A DNA stretch of 64,000 nucleotides. It comes from Aeromonas sp. FDAARGOS 1405. GTDB taxonomy: Bacteria; Pseudomonadota; Gammaproteobacteria; Enterobacterales; Aeromonadaceae. The notes under the pieces were generated by a model. That model searched no databases and was not told the DNA's origin. It worked only from the letters and a program-made list of their open reading frames with translations. The DNA lies in assembly GCF_019048265.1 (NCBI RefSeq), contig NZ_CP077311.1, positions 4,101,001-4,165,000 of the forward strand, in the 5' to 3' direction. This document shows positions 8,512-16,962 of this stretch, piece after piece (the first letter of the stretch is position 1; each line of letters begins with the position of its first letter). The translations under genes were made by a program, and so were the position numbers.

Positions 8512-10362
8512 ATGGTCGAAACCGGTAACCCCTATCGTGATAATGTCTCTCGCCTGATCACCTGGGGGCATTGGTTCTCCTTCTTCAACATCATTCTGGC
8601 CATGCTGATTGCCACCCGCTATCTGGGTGCCATCAACTGGCCGTCGACCACGCTTGGCGTGGTCTATCTCGTTGTAAGCTGGATTGGCCACTTCTCTTTT
8701 TTAAGTTTTGTCACTTACCTGTTGACGATCTTCCCACTCAGCTTCCTGCTGCCCAAAGAGAAACCGCTGCGTTTCATCTCCGCCATTGTGGCGACACTGG
8801 CACTGGTGCTGCTGCTGATCGACACCCAGGTGTTCCGGCTATTCAAGTTCCACCTCAATGCCCAGGTGTGGCAATTGCTGCTGGATCAAGCCCAGACCGA
8901 AGAGGGCTCGATCTGGAGCATTATCTTTATTGCCGTCCCCACCATCTTCCTGCTGCAGCTGCTGCTGTCGGCCTATGTCTGGCGCAAGATCAACAAGCGC
9001 AAACGCCGTCAGTACGGCAATCAGGTGGGGCTGGCCTTGCTGATCTGCTTTATCCTGACCCACGTGGTCAACAGCTGGGCGGATGCCACTCTCTATCAGC
9101 CCATCACCATGCAGCGCGCCAACTTCCCGCTCTCCTACCCCATGACGGCCCGTTCCTTCCTGGCCAAACATGGCTGGCTGGATCTGGATCAGTACGAGAA
9201 GCAGGCGGCCTCCCAGCGAGATGAAGGCGACAGCAGGATGCACTACCCACTGCGCCCGCTCAATGTCAATGCCCCCCAGACCCACAGCAATCTACTGATT
9301 GTGGTGGTCGACTCCCTGCGCTTTGACATGCTCAACAACATCAACATGCCCAATCTGCAGCGCTATGCGGATCAGCATCTGACGTTCCGCAATCACCTCA
9401 GTGCCGGAAACGACGACTTGATGGGCATGTTCGGCCTCTTTTACGGCCTGCCCGGCCACTACTACAAAGAGATCAGCAGCGACAAGCGTCCACCGGTGCT
9501 GTTTGACGAGATGTTGCGCCAGGATTACCAGTTCGGGCTGTTCGGTGCGATGGAAGATGCCCAGAAGTATCGCAAGAGCATCCTCTCCGGTCTGCGTAAA
9601 CAGGTGTTTGTCTCCGAACAGGTCGATGATGGCAAGCTGCTGATCGACTGGCAGCAGTGGCTGGAGAAGCGCACCCCGGAGCGCCCCTGGTTCTCGCTGG
9701 TCTACCTCTCCAGCCCGGGCGACTATCAACTTCCCGCGACCATGAAGGGGCCGTTCCAGCCTGAGCTGACCAACTTCAACCCGGCCACCGCCTATCGGCC
9801 GGAAAACCTGCAGAAACTGGAGAATCGCTACAAAAACTCGGTCTTCTATACCGATCAGTTGCTGGAAGATATGTTGACCAAGCTGCAACAGCAGGGGATG
9901 GACAGCAATACTGTGGTGGTGATCACCTCCAATCATGGCCAGGAGTTCAACGATACCCATAGCAACAGCTGGGGCGCTGGCAACAACTACTCCCTTTATC
10001 AGGTTCAGGTGCCGATGGTAATTGCCTGGCCGGGACGTGGCAGCCAGGTCGTGGAGCGACCGAGCAGCCATCTCGATCTGGCCCCGACCCTGATGCAGAG
10101 CCTGCTGGGCGTGCGCAACCCGCCACGGGACTACAGTGTGGGGCGCTCTCTGTTCGACACCAGCCCGCGTAACTGGCTACTGGCCGGGGATCAGAACGAC
10201 TTCGCTATTTATGAAGGCGACACCATCACCCACTTCAACAAACAGGGTGACTTCGAACTGCTGGAGCGCAACAGCTATCGTCCGATCAAACATGGCACTC
10301 CCGATATGGGCGCTATGATCCAGGTGATGAACGAGCTGAACCGATTCTATCGCAATCATTGA
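8512..10362 (+). CDS. yejM: inner-membrane LPS-control protein YejM (PbgA/LapC)
   Basis: This 616-residue protein has about five N-terminal membrane helices (residues 20-190) followed by a periplasmic sulfatase-fold domain starting near LLIVVVDSLRFDML (residue 260). In enterics YejM/PbgA/LapC senses periplasmic LPS and restrains FtsH-LapB degradation of LpxC. The globular domain resembles the LtaS/arylsulfatase fold but is generally thought not to be a sulfatase. Length and architecture match E. coli YejM. It lies downstream of yejL and is followed by a strong terminator. Confidence 0.92.
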   Translation: MVETGNPYRDNVSRLITWGHWFSFFNIILAMLIATRYLGAINWPSTTLGVVYLVVSWIGHFSFLSFVTYLLTIFPLSFLLPKEKPLRFISAIVATLALVLLLIDTQVFRLFKFHLNAQVWQLLLDQAQTEEGSIWSIIFIAVPTIFLLQLLLSAYVWRKINKRKRRQYGNQVGLALLICFILTHVVNSWADATLYQPITMQRANFPLSYPMTARSFLAKHGWLDLDQYEKQAASQRDEGDSRMHYPLRPLNVNAPQTHSNLLIVVVDSLRFDMLNNINMPNLQRYADQHLTFRNHLSAGNDDLMGMFGLFYGLPGHYYKEISSDKRPPVLFDEMLRQDYQFGLFGAMEDAQKYRKSILSGLRKQVFVSEQVDDGKLLIDWQQWLEKRTPERPWFSLVYLSSPGDYQLPATMKGPFQPELTNFNPATAYRPENLQKLENRYKNSVFYTDQLLEDMLTKLQQQGMDSNTVVVITSNHGQEFNDTHSNSWGAGNNYSLYQVQVPMVIAWPGRGSQVVERPSSHLDLAPTLMQSLLGVRNPPRDYSVGRSLFDTSPRNWLLAGDQNDFAIYEGDTITHFNKQGDFELLERNSYRPIKHGTPDMGAMIQVMNELNRFYRNH

Positions 10363-10392
10363 CCTTGGCACTGATGGTTTTGTCCCAGTAAA

Positions 10393-10419
10393 ACGCCCCG
10401 AATCCGGGGCGTTTTTTTA
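10393..10419. terminator. terminator between yejM and the MetQ-like gene
   Basis: An 8-bp stem ACGCCCCG / CGGGGCGT (loop AATC) is followed by a T-run on the plus strand. A shorter T-run on the minus strand lets it serve both convergent genes. Confidence 0.9.
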
Positions 10420-10452
10420 TGCCATATCGTAATCGTTCCACCCTGACCGGCT

Positions 10453-11265
10453 TTAGCCCCCCCACCCTTGCGGGTACTTGTAGCCGACGAAACGCTTTAT
10501 CGCATAGTCCTTGAAGGCCGCCGAGTTGTAGGCTGCAGCCACATCTTTGGCAAAGGGCTTGTCCGCATCGGCACTTTTTACCACCACCCAGTTGATAAAG
10601 TCGTAGCTACGCTCCAGGAAGAGACCTTCAGTGAACGGGATACCGCTGGAGGCGGCGAAATTGCCGTTTATCACCGCAAAATCCACATCCTCCCGAGCGC
10701 GAGGTAGTTGTGCAGCTTCAAGCAGTACCAGCTTGAGGTTGTGCGGGTTGCGCACTACATCAAATTCGCTCGCCTTGAGCGGATTGATCCCCTCCTTGAG
10801 AGTAAGCCAGCCGAGATCCTGCAGCATCAACAGCGCCCGCGCCTGATTGGTGGGATCGTTGGGGATGGCCACTGTACTCCCCTCTTTCACCTTGTCGAGA
10901 GCGACCAGCTTGCCGGAATAGAGCCCCATCGGGCCTGTTGGCACCTGGGTAATAGGTGCCAGCGACAACCCCCGATCCTTGGCAAAGCTTTCAAGATAGG
11001 GTTTGTGCTGGAAACAATTCACATCCAGCGACCCGTCGGCCAACGCAATATTGGGGGAGACATAGTCGGTAAACTCCACCAGCTTGACCTTGTACCCCTT
11101 GGCCTCCAGCTGTGGCTTGATGGAGTCGGTCACCATGTCGGCAAAATCCCCCACGGTAGTGCCAATCACAATCTCCTGTTTGGCCGGATCGGCTGCCAGG
11201 ACGATGCCGGCCTGACTGCTTGCCAGCAACAATACGGAACAAAAGCGGAAGGTACCACGCAACAT
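10453..11265 (-). CDS. MetQ/NlpA-family substrate-binding protein
   Basis: This 270-residue protein belongs to the methionine-binding NlpA/MetQ family. The mature part begins near ADPAKQEIVIGTTVGDFADMV and carries the conserved DGSLDVNCFQHKPYLESF, PNDPTNQARALLML and FAVINGNFA segments. The start is the ATG at 11265, after a GGGAGT Shine-Dalgarno; the longer frame lacks support. The signal peptide (MLRGTFRFCSVLLLASS...LAA) has no cysteine at the cleavage point, so it is probably a soluble periplasmic protein rather than the usual lipoprotein. No metN or metI lies beside it. A methionine-related ligand is inferred only from the family. Confidence 0.82.
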   Translation of the reverse strand: MLRGTFRFCSVLLLASSQAGIVLAADPAKQEIVIGTTVGDFADMVTDSIKPQLEAKGYKVKLVEFTDYVSPNIALADGSLDVNCFQHKPYLESFAKDRGLSLAPITQVPTGPMGLYSGKLVALDKVKEGSTVAIPNDPTNQARALLMLQDLGWLTLKEGINPLKASEFDVVRNPHNLKLVLLEAAQLPRAREDVDFAVINGNFAASSGIPFTEGLFLERSYDFINWVVVKSADADKPFAKDVAAAYNSAAFKDYAIKRFVGYKYPQGWGG

Positions 11266-11705
11266 AAAAGACTCCCTGTCTGCAGATTTATCGAGTGATG
11301 CCGGATTGTCAGAGTCGGAAATGGAAATCCAGACATCCAAACGGCCATTTAAAGCAAGCTATCAGAGTCAGCGCCCGGTGCCAAGCAACAAAAACGAGAA
11401 AGGTAATAAGCCAGGTGATAAAGAGAAGGGAGCCAAGATGATGCCCACACAGCCGGCGCATCGGACAGTCACGAAAGCAGGTTGCAACCCACGCCAGTTA
11501 ATTACAGAAAGATCAATAATTGCAAATGATAAATGCTCTCAATAGAGCACACTGAAAGCCTCAATGGAATACCTACCACAAAAAAGATCAGATTTCTTTG
11601 AATCTTATCAAACTTATGAAAACAGGCTCTTTTGACTCTTCATTATCCATGTGTAGATTCCATTCGCACCCAGGAAGGTGCCCTATAAGATGGAGTTTAA
11701 AAATA
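11266..11705. other. intergenic region between MetQ-like gene and protease
   Basis: This 440-bp divergent region has no credible gene. It must contain the promoters of both neighbours. Apart from the weak met-box-like pair I see no clear operator or terminator. Confidence 0.6.
11331..11346. promoter_or_regulatory. weak MetJ-box-like pair upstream of the MetQ-like gene
   Basis: Two adjacent octamers, AGACATCC and AAACGGCC, match the met box AGACGTCT at 6 and 5 of 8 positions, about 65 bp upstream of the start codon. The match is weak, and functional context is the main support. Confidence 0.25.
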
Positions 11706-13583
11706 ATGAAGCAAACATCGTTAGCGCTGACGGTCACAGCGCTGCTGTCGACACTGCCAGTTGCACTCGTTCAGGCAAGTGAAAGTTGTGTCCCGCTCAG
11801 CGGTAAGGAGAGCGGGTTGGATACTGGCCGCAGCAGCACGGAACGCTGCCTGCCCGGCATCAACCCGCTGCAGGCTCAGCAGTGGTATCTGCTCAACAGC
11901 GGCCAGGATGGCTTCAGTGCCAGGGCTGGAATCGCAGGCAATGACCTCAACCTCTGGTGGGCACACCGTACCGGCGTGCTGGGACAGGGTATAAATATCG
12001 CGGTAGTGGATGATGGCTTGGCCATCGGCCACCCGGATTTGGCGGACAACGTGCGTCCGGGTTCAAAAAATGTGGTAACCGGCAGCGATGACCCGACCCC
12101 GACCAATCCGGATACCGCCCATGGCACCTCGGTGGCGGGCATTATCGCCGCGGTGGACAACACCATAGGCACCAAGGGGATCGCCCCCCGCGCCCAGTTG
12201 CAGGGATTCAATCTGCTTGATGACGAGAGTGAACAGCTGCAGCAGGATTGGCTCTACGCCCTTGGCGACAGCGAGGCCAGCCGCGACAATCGGGTCTTCA
12301 ACCAGAGCTACGGCATGAGCCTGGTGGATCCCCGTCCGGCCAACGATCTCGATCAGGTGCAACTCGATCGTCTGTTCGAACAACAGACCCTCAAGCGGCA
12401 AGGGGCGGCCTATATCAAGGCTGCCGGCAACGGCTTCAACAGAATAGCGGCAGGTGGCTATGTGCTGAACCGCACCGGCAGCGGCCCCAAATTGCCGTTT
12501 GAAAACAGCAATATCGACCCCTCGAACAGTAACTTCTGGAACCTGGTGGTAAGTGCGCTCAACGCAGATGGTGTCAGATCCTCCTACTCCAGCGTCGGCA
12601 GCAACGTCTTCCTGAGCGCCACCGGTGGCGAATATGGCACCGACTCCCCCGCCATGGTCACCACGGATCTACCCGGTTGCGACATGGGCTACAACCGTAC
12701 CGATGATCCCAGTAGCAACCGGCTGCACGGCGACCTGCAACTGGATGCCAGCTGTGACTACAACGGTGTGATGAACGGCACCTCTTCGGCGACCCCGAGC
12801 ACCGCTGGCGCCATGGCGCTGCTAATGTCTGCCTATCCCGATCTGTCGGTGCGGGACCAACGGGATCTGCTGGCACGCAGTGCTACCCGGGTTGATGCTG
12901 CGCACCCTCCGGTCATGGTGAGCTACACCAGCAGCACCGGAAAACGCCGTGAGGTCAAGGGACTGGAAGGGTGGGAGCGGAATGCCGCCGGCATGTGGTT
13001 CAGTCCCACCTATGGCTTTGGCCTGATCGATGTCAACAAGGCTCTCGCGCTGGCGGCCACTCACCAGCCACTGCCGCCACTGGTTCAGTTGCCATGGCTG
13101 AAGGTCAAACCGGTGGATCGCGCCTCCTCTGCCATTGCCGATGTGGGCAATAGCCCGACCAGTTCGACCGCCACAGTCGCAACCCCGCTGACCGTCGAAG
13201 CGGTACAGGTCACGGTCAGCCTGGATCACCAGCGTCTGCCCGATCTGCTGATCGAACTGGTTTCCCCCGCCGGTACCCGCAGCATACTGCTGAACCCGCT
13301 CAACAGCCTGGTTGGCCAGTCGCTCGATCTGCAAAAGCTGGGTTATGTGCGTACCAAGGGCTTGCGTGACATGCGCCTGCTCTCCCACAAGTTTTATGGT
13401 GAACCGGCGCAAGGCACATGGCGACTGGAGGTAACCGACGTTGCCAACGGTACCCGTCAGGTCTCTCTGCTCAATCGCGAGACCCGTGAGCGCACCACCC
13501 TGACCGAGCGCAACAACCGCCAGCCAGGCAAGCTGATCGAGTGGTCCTTGCGGATCCTGGGTCACGACGCCAACCACAGCTAA
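11706..13583 (+). CDS. secreted kexin-like subtilase (ASP-type serine protease)
   Basis: This 625-residue preprotein has a 24-residue signal peptide (MKQTSLALT...VQA) and a mature enzyme starting SESCVPLSGKESG. Counting from the mature N-terminus, the catalytic Asp (VVDDG) is residue 78, His (AHGTSVAG) 115 and Ser (NGTSSATPSTAG) 336. These are exactly the positions reported for Aeromonas sobria protease ASP. The subtilase domain is followed by a proprotein-convertase P domain (about 470-600, with LDHQRLPDLLIELVSP and GTWRLEVTDVA). There is no classical propeptide. ASP-like enzymes are exported through the general secretory pathway and act as toxins. The ATG at 11706 follows a TGGAG; the longer frame would not give a signal peptide at the terminus. 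Confidence 0.93.
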   Translation: MKQTSLALTVTALLSTLPVALVQASESCVPLSGKESGLDTGRSSTERCLPGINPLQAQQWYLLNSGQDGFSARAGIAGNDLNLWWAHRTGVLGQGINIAVVDDGLAIGHPDLADNVRPGSKNVVTGSDDPTPTNPDTAHGTSVAGIIAAVDNTIGTKGIAPRAQLQGFNLLDDESEQLQQDWLYALGDSEASRDNRVFNQSYGMSLVDPRPANDLDQVQLDRLFEQQTLKRQGAAYIKAAGNGFNRIAAGGYVLNRTGSGPKLPFENSNIDPSNSNFWNLVVSALNADGVRSSYSSVGSNVFLSATGGEYGTDSPAMVTTDLPGCDMGYNRTDDPSSNRLHGDLQLDASCDYNGVMNGTSSATPSTAGAMALLMSAYPDLSVRDQRDLLARSATRVDAAHPPVMVSYTSSTGKRREVKGLEGWERNAAGMWFSPTYGFGLIDVNKALALAATHQPLPPLVQLPWLKVKPVDRASSAIADVGNSPTSSTATVATPLTVEAVQVTVSLDHQRLPDLLIELVSPAGTRSILLNPLNSLVGQSLDLQKLGYVRTKGLRDMRLLSHKFYGEPAQGTWRLEVTDVANGTRQVSLLNRETRERTTLTERNNRQPGKLIEWSLRILGHDANHS

Positions 13584-13601
13584 CAAGCGAGGAGTTTTAT
13601 C

Positions 13602-14060
13602 ATGAACAAACCGGTTACCTTACTGCTGGCCAGCCTGTTGGCCCCCCTCGCCCTTAATGCTGTGGCGGCAGAAGCCGTGACTCTGGAGGGCAAGCAGTAC
13701 CGCACTATAGAGGTAAATGGCCAGACTTACCTCATCCCCGACCATGGCAGCAAGTCGCGAACCACCCGCAGTCTCGATGGCAAGGAACCGCTGCAGACCC
13801 TGCACCGTGGCGATGTGCTGATGCAGGGGGCCGCCAGCCCCGAGCTCACCGTCAGCGGCACCCTGCTGGTGGAAGCCGATGACAACCAGGCCAGCGCGCT
13901 GGCCAGCCGGCACGGCCTGCGCTTCAAGCAGAGCAGCGGCGGCATCGCCCTGCTGGAAGCCAAGCCGGGCACCGATCTGAACGCCGTCGCCACGGCGCTC
14001 AAGCAGGAGGGGGTCAAGGTACAGATTGAACTCGCCGGGGCCCTCAAACAGCCCAAGTGA
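13602..14060 (+). CDS. dedicated periplasmic chaperone of the serine protease (ORF2-type)
   Basis: This 152-residue protein has a signal peptide (MNKPVTLLLASLLAPLALNAVAA). It begins 18 bp after the protease stop codon with a strong GAGGAG. In A. sobria the gene directly after asp, called ORF2, encodes a protein of this size that folds the protease and stays bound until secretion. The C-terminal half (GTLLVEADDNQASALASRHG... onward) reads like the alpha/beta inhibitor fold of subtilisin propeptides, ending in a basic tail (ALKQPK). It is therefore best seen as a propeptide supplied in trans. Identity is inferred from position, size and this pattern. Confidence 0.88.
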   Translation: MNKPVTLLLASLLAPLALNAVAAEAVTLEGKQYRTIEVNGQTYLIPDHGSKSRTTRSLDGKEPLQTLHRGDVLMQGAASPELTVSGTLLVEADDNQASALASRHGLRFKQSSGGIALLEAKPGTDLNAVATALKQEGVKVQIELAGALKQPK

Positions 14061-14480
14061 GCCGTCCCGGGCCATTGCCCGGGCATATCAGCTGATCTTC
14101 GAGGGGGCCGCCGGCCCCCTCGCGTGTTGATCGCAGCCATCCTCATTGGCCGTCAGGCCATCCGTTTTCCCTCCTTCTCCCCTGCCCTTTCCCCTCTTGC
14201 CACCCCCACCTTTGCTTTGGCACCGCCTTTCGATGCGACCTTGCTCACAACTCGGCCCCCTTGCTCCCGCCGGCACATTTCTCGCTCCCTCGGGGCAAGG
14301 CAGCCATCGCCCGGCTTGTTAACCTGCCTGCAGCCAAACGCCGGCCCACCGGCCCGTTCGGCCTTCCTTGCGATATCCAATGGCAGCCGCCAGCAGAGCG
14401 GCCCAGCCCGGGCGGATGCCTTGCGCCCGGTGTCGATATCTCCTTTGTATTTTTATTCAGACAGTTACGAGGACGTCTTC
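14061..14480 (+). other. C/T-rich, G-poor leader between chaperone and glucosidase (possible rut region)
   Basis: This 420-bp stretch has no gene. From about 14160 to 14290 the plus strand is dominated by C and T with very few G, for example the pyrimidine run CCCTCCTTCTCCCCTGCCC near 14168. C over G excess over 70-100 bases is the hallmark of Rho loading sites, so Rho-dependent termination after the protease operon is plausible. Frames crossing it are upstream extensions of the next gene and are not believed to be coding. Confidence 0.5.
14101..14121 (+). terminator. GC-rich hairpin after the protease-chaperone operon
   Basis: A 9-bp perfect stem GAGGGGGCC / GGCCCCCTC lies 40 bp after the chaperone stop. 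There is no T-run, so it would be a poor intrinsic terminator by itself. Confidence 0.45.
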
Positions 14481-16862
14481 ATGCCTATCACCACAAAATT
14501 GAAAGCGGTTTCACTGGGTGTCAGCCTGGCGCTGGCCGGCCTGCTGGTCGGTTGCAACCAGAATGACTCGGATCCCCTGGTCAAGGACGATGCCTATTAC
14601 CGCGGCCAGGCCGAGGCCATGGTGGCCAAGCTGACCCTGAGCGAGAAGCTGGACCTGCTCTCCGGCCCCGGTTACGGCAGTGCCAACGGCGCCATCAACG
14701 TCAAGCAGGACGTGCCCGGCGTGGCGGGTTACATCAACGGCGTGCTGCGCAGCGCGGACGGCATCGACATTCCGGCCCTCAAACTGGCGGACGGGCCGGC
14801 CGGGGTGCGGATCAACGCCAACCGCGACGGTGACAGCGCCAGCTACTACGCTACCGCCTGGCCCATCGGCTCGCTGCTCGCCTCCAGCTGGGACGTCAAG
14901 CTGGTCAAGGCCGTCGGCGAAGCCATGGGGGACGAGGTGCGCCAGTACGGGGTCGACATCCTGCTGGCTCCGGGCATGAACATCCAGCGCAACCCGCTCA
15001 ATGGCCGCAACTTCGAGTACTACTCGGAAGATCCCCTGCTGACCGGCAAAATCGGCGCCGCCATGGTCAACGGGGTGGAGAGCAACGGGGTGGGCACCAC
15101 CATCAAGCACTACTTCGGCAACAACTCCGAGACCAACCGCAACCAAATCAACGACATCGGCGAACCGAGAACCTTCCGCGAGATCTACCTGCGCGGCTTC
15201 CAGATAGCGGTAGACGAGGCCCAGCCCTGGGCGGTGATGACCTCCTACAACAAGGTCAACGGCACCTATGTCAACGAGCGCAAGGATGCGGTGACCGACC
15301 TTCTGCGCGGCGAGTGGAAGTTTGACGGCCTAGTCATGTCCGACTGGTTTGCCGGCGACGTGGCCAACAACGCCTACAAGCAGGTGCTGGCGGGGCAAGA
15401 TTTGATCGAGCCGGGCAACGTCAAGGAGCAGTTGCAGCAATCCATCGCGCACGGCGATCTCGACGAGGCCAAGGTGAACGAGGCCGCCATCCACATCCTG
15501 ACCCTGGTGATGAAGAGCCCCTCTTACAGCCAGTTGGCCATCAGCAACAGCCCGGATCTGACCGCCCATGCCAAACTGGCCCGTCAGGCCGGCGCCGAGA
15601 GCATGGTGCTGCTGCGCAACGAGGCCGCGGCCCTGCCGCTGGCGGCAAGCAGCACCCTGGCCAGCTTCGGCATCAATCAGATCAACACCTACAAGGGCGG
15701 CACCGGCAGCGGGGATGTGAACGCCGCCAGCACCACCACCATCGCGCAGGGACTGGCAGCACGCTTCCCGGTCAACGAGGCGTTGCAGAGCTACTACCGC
15801 GATTTTTACGAGAACAACAAGGTCTATCACGAGGGGCAATTTGGCGCCAAGGGCTACTACACCTGCGCCGAGGCGCCGATCAGCGGCGAGCTGGCGGCGC
15901 TGATCGCCAATGCGGCCGCCACCCAGCAAGCCGCCGTCATCAGCATTGGCCGCCAGGCCGGAGAAGGGGCGGATCGCAGCAGTGGCAAGGGGGACTATCT
16001 GCTCGGCGATGACGAGCGCGCCCTCATCGACGCGGTGAGCAGCGCCTTCCACGCCCAGGGCAAGAAGGTGGTGGTGGTGCTCAACGTCAACGGCGTCATC
16101 GATACCGCCCAGTGGAGCGACAAGGTGGATGGCATCCTGCTGGCCTACATGGCTGGCCAGGAGACCGGCCACGCGGTGGCGGACGTGCTCTCCGGCGCGG
16201 TCAACCCGAGCGGCAAGCTGGCCCAGAGCTTCCCGCACAGCTACGCCAGCGTTCCCTCCGCCGGCACCTTCCCGGGTGAGGACACCGACGGAGACGGCGA
16301 ACCGGACGATCTCTACTACAACGAGGGGATCTACGTGGGCTATCGCTACTACAGCACCTTCGAGCAGACGGTCTCCTACCCGTTCGGCTTCGGTCTCTCC
16401 TACACCAGCTTCAGCTACACCAGCCCCGCCATCGCCAGCAATACCCTGGAGAGGGGCAGTGCCGGCAGCCTGGTGCTGACCGCCACCATCACCAACACGG
16501 GTGCCGTGGCAGGCAAGGAGGCGGCCCAGGTCTATGTGACCGCCCCCGAGGTCAAGCTGAAGAAACCGCTCATCGAGCTCAAGGCCTTTGCCAAGACGGC
16601 GCAGCTGGCACCGGGGGCCAGCGAACAGCTGAGCTTCACCATTCCGGCCAGCATCCTCGCCAGCTTCGATGAAGCCAGCAACCAGTGGATCGTGGAGCCG
16701 GGTCGCTACAGCGCCTACATCAGCCCCTCGTCGGATGTCTCCGCCAACACGCCGGTCAGCTTCACGGTGAGCAAGGAGATAGTGGTGAGCAACACCACGC
16801 TAGGGGCACTGGCACTGCCGACCGGGGTGGATCCCGCCAGCGTCACCACCGTCACTCGCTAA
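14481..16862 (+). CDS. lipoprotein GH3 beta-glucosidase
   Basis: This 793-residue protein begins MPITTKLKAV and has a lipobox LLVG-C at about residue 24, so it is probably anchored to the outer membrane. The GH3 N-domain carries LADGPAGVRI, GRNFEYYSEDP and the catalytic nucleophile in VMSDW (about residue 289). The second alpha/beta domain follows (about 365-600), with YPFGFGLSYTSF introducing a fibronectin-III-like C-terminal domain. A Ca-loop-like stretch DTDGDGEPDD precedes it. It should cleave beta-linked glucose from oligosaccharides at the cell surface or in the periplasm. The upstream extension of the frame was rejected because it lacks a signal and crosses pyrimidine-rich leader DNA. 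Confidence 0.9.
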   Translation: MPITTKLKAVSLGVSLALAGLLVGCNQNDSDPLVKDDAYYRGQAEAMVAKLTLSEKLDLLSGPGYGSANGAINVKQDVPGVAGYINGVLRSADGIDIPALKLADGPAGVRINANRDGDSASYYATAWPIGSLLASSWDVKLVKAVGEAMGDEVRQYGVDILLAPGMNIQRNPLNGRNFEYYSEDPLLTGKIGAAMVNGVESNGVGTTIKHYFGNNSETNRNQINDIGEPRTFREIYLRGFQIAVDEAQPWAVMTSYNKVNGTYVNERKDAVTDLLRGEWKFDGLVMSDWFAGDVANNAYKQVLAGQDLIEPGNVKEQLQQSIAHGDLDEAKVNEAAIHILTLVMKSPSYSQLAISNSPDLTAHAKLARQAGAESMVLLRNEAAALPLAASSTLASFGINQINTYKGGTGSGDVNAASTTTIAQGLAARFPVNEALQSYYRDFYENNKVYHEGQFGAKGYYTCAEAPISGELAALIANAAATQQAAVISIGRQAGEGADRSSGKGDYLLGDDERALIDAVSSAFHAQGKKVVVVLNVNGVIDTAQWSDKVDGILLAYMAGQETGHAVADVLSGAVNPSGKLAQSFPHSYASVPSAGTFPGEDTDGDGEPDDLYYNEGIYVGYRYYSTFEQTVSYPFGFGLSYTSFSYTSPAIASNTLERGSAGSLVLTATITNTGAVAGKEAAQVYVTAPEVKLKKPLIELKAFAKTAQLAPGASEQLSFTIPASILASFDEASNQWIVEPGRYSAYISPSSDVSANTPVSFTVSKEIVVSNTTLGALALPTGVDPASVTTVTR

Positions 16863-16928
16863 CAGAGGCAGGCACGGCCTGGCTCCCAGCCTGGCCTTGC
16901 TCGAACATTGCCCAGCAATGACCCGCCC

Positions 16929-16962
16929 ACGGGACCGGCCTTGCGCCGGTCCCGTTGTTATT
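16929..16962 (+). terminator. hairpin after the GH3 gene
   Basis: An 11-bp stem ACGGGACCGGC / GCCGGTCCCGT with a 5-base loop is followed by TGTTATT. The T-run is weak but the stem is strong. It overlaps the stop region of the convergent AraC-type gene. Confidence 0.6.

Noticed and set aside
14124..14480. 119-codon N-terminal extension of the GH3 gene
   Set aside because: It begins in the G-poor pyrimidine tract and would bury the clear lipoprotein signal at 14481 inside the protein.
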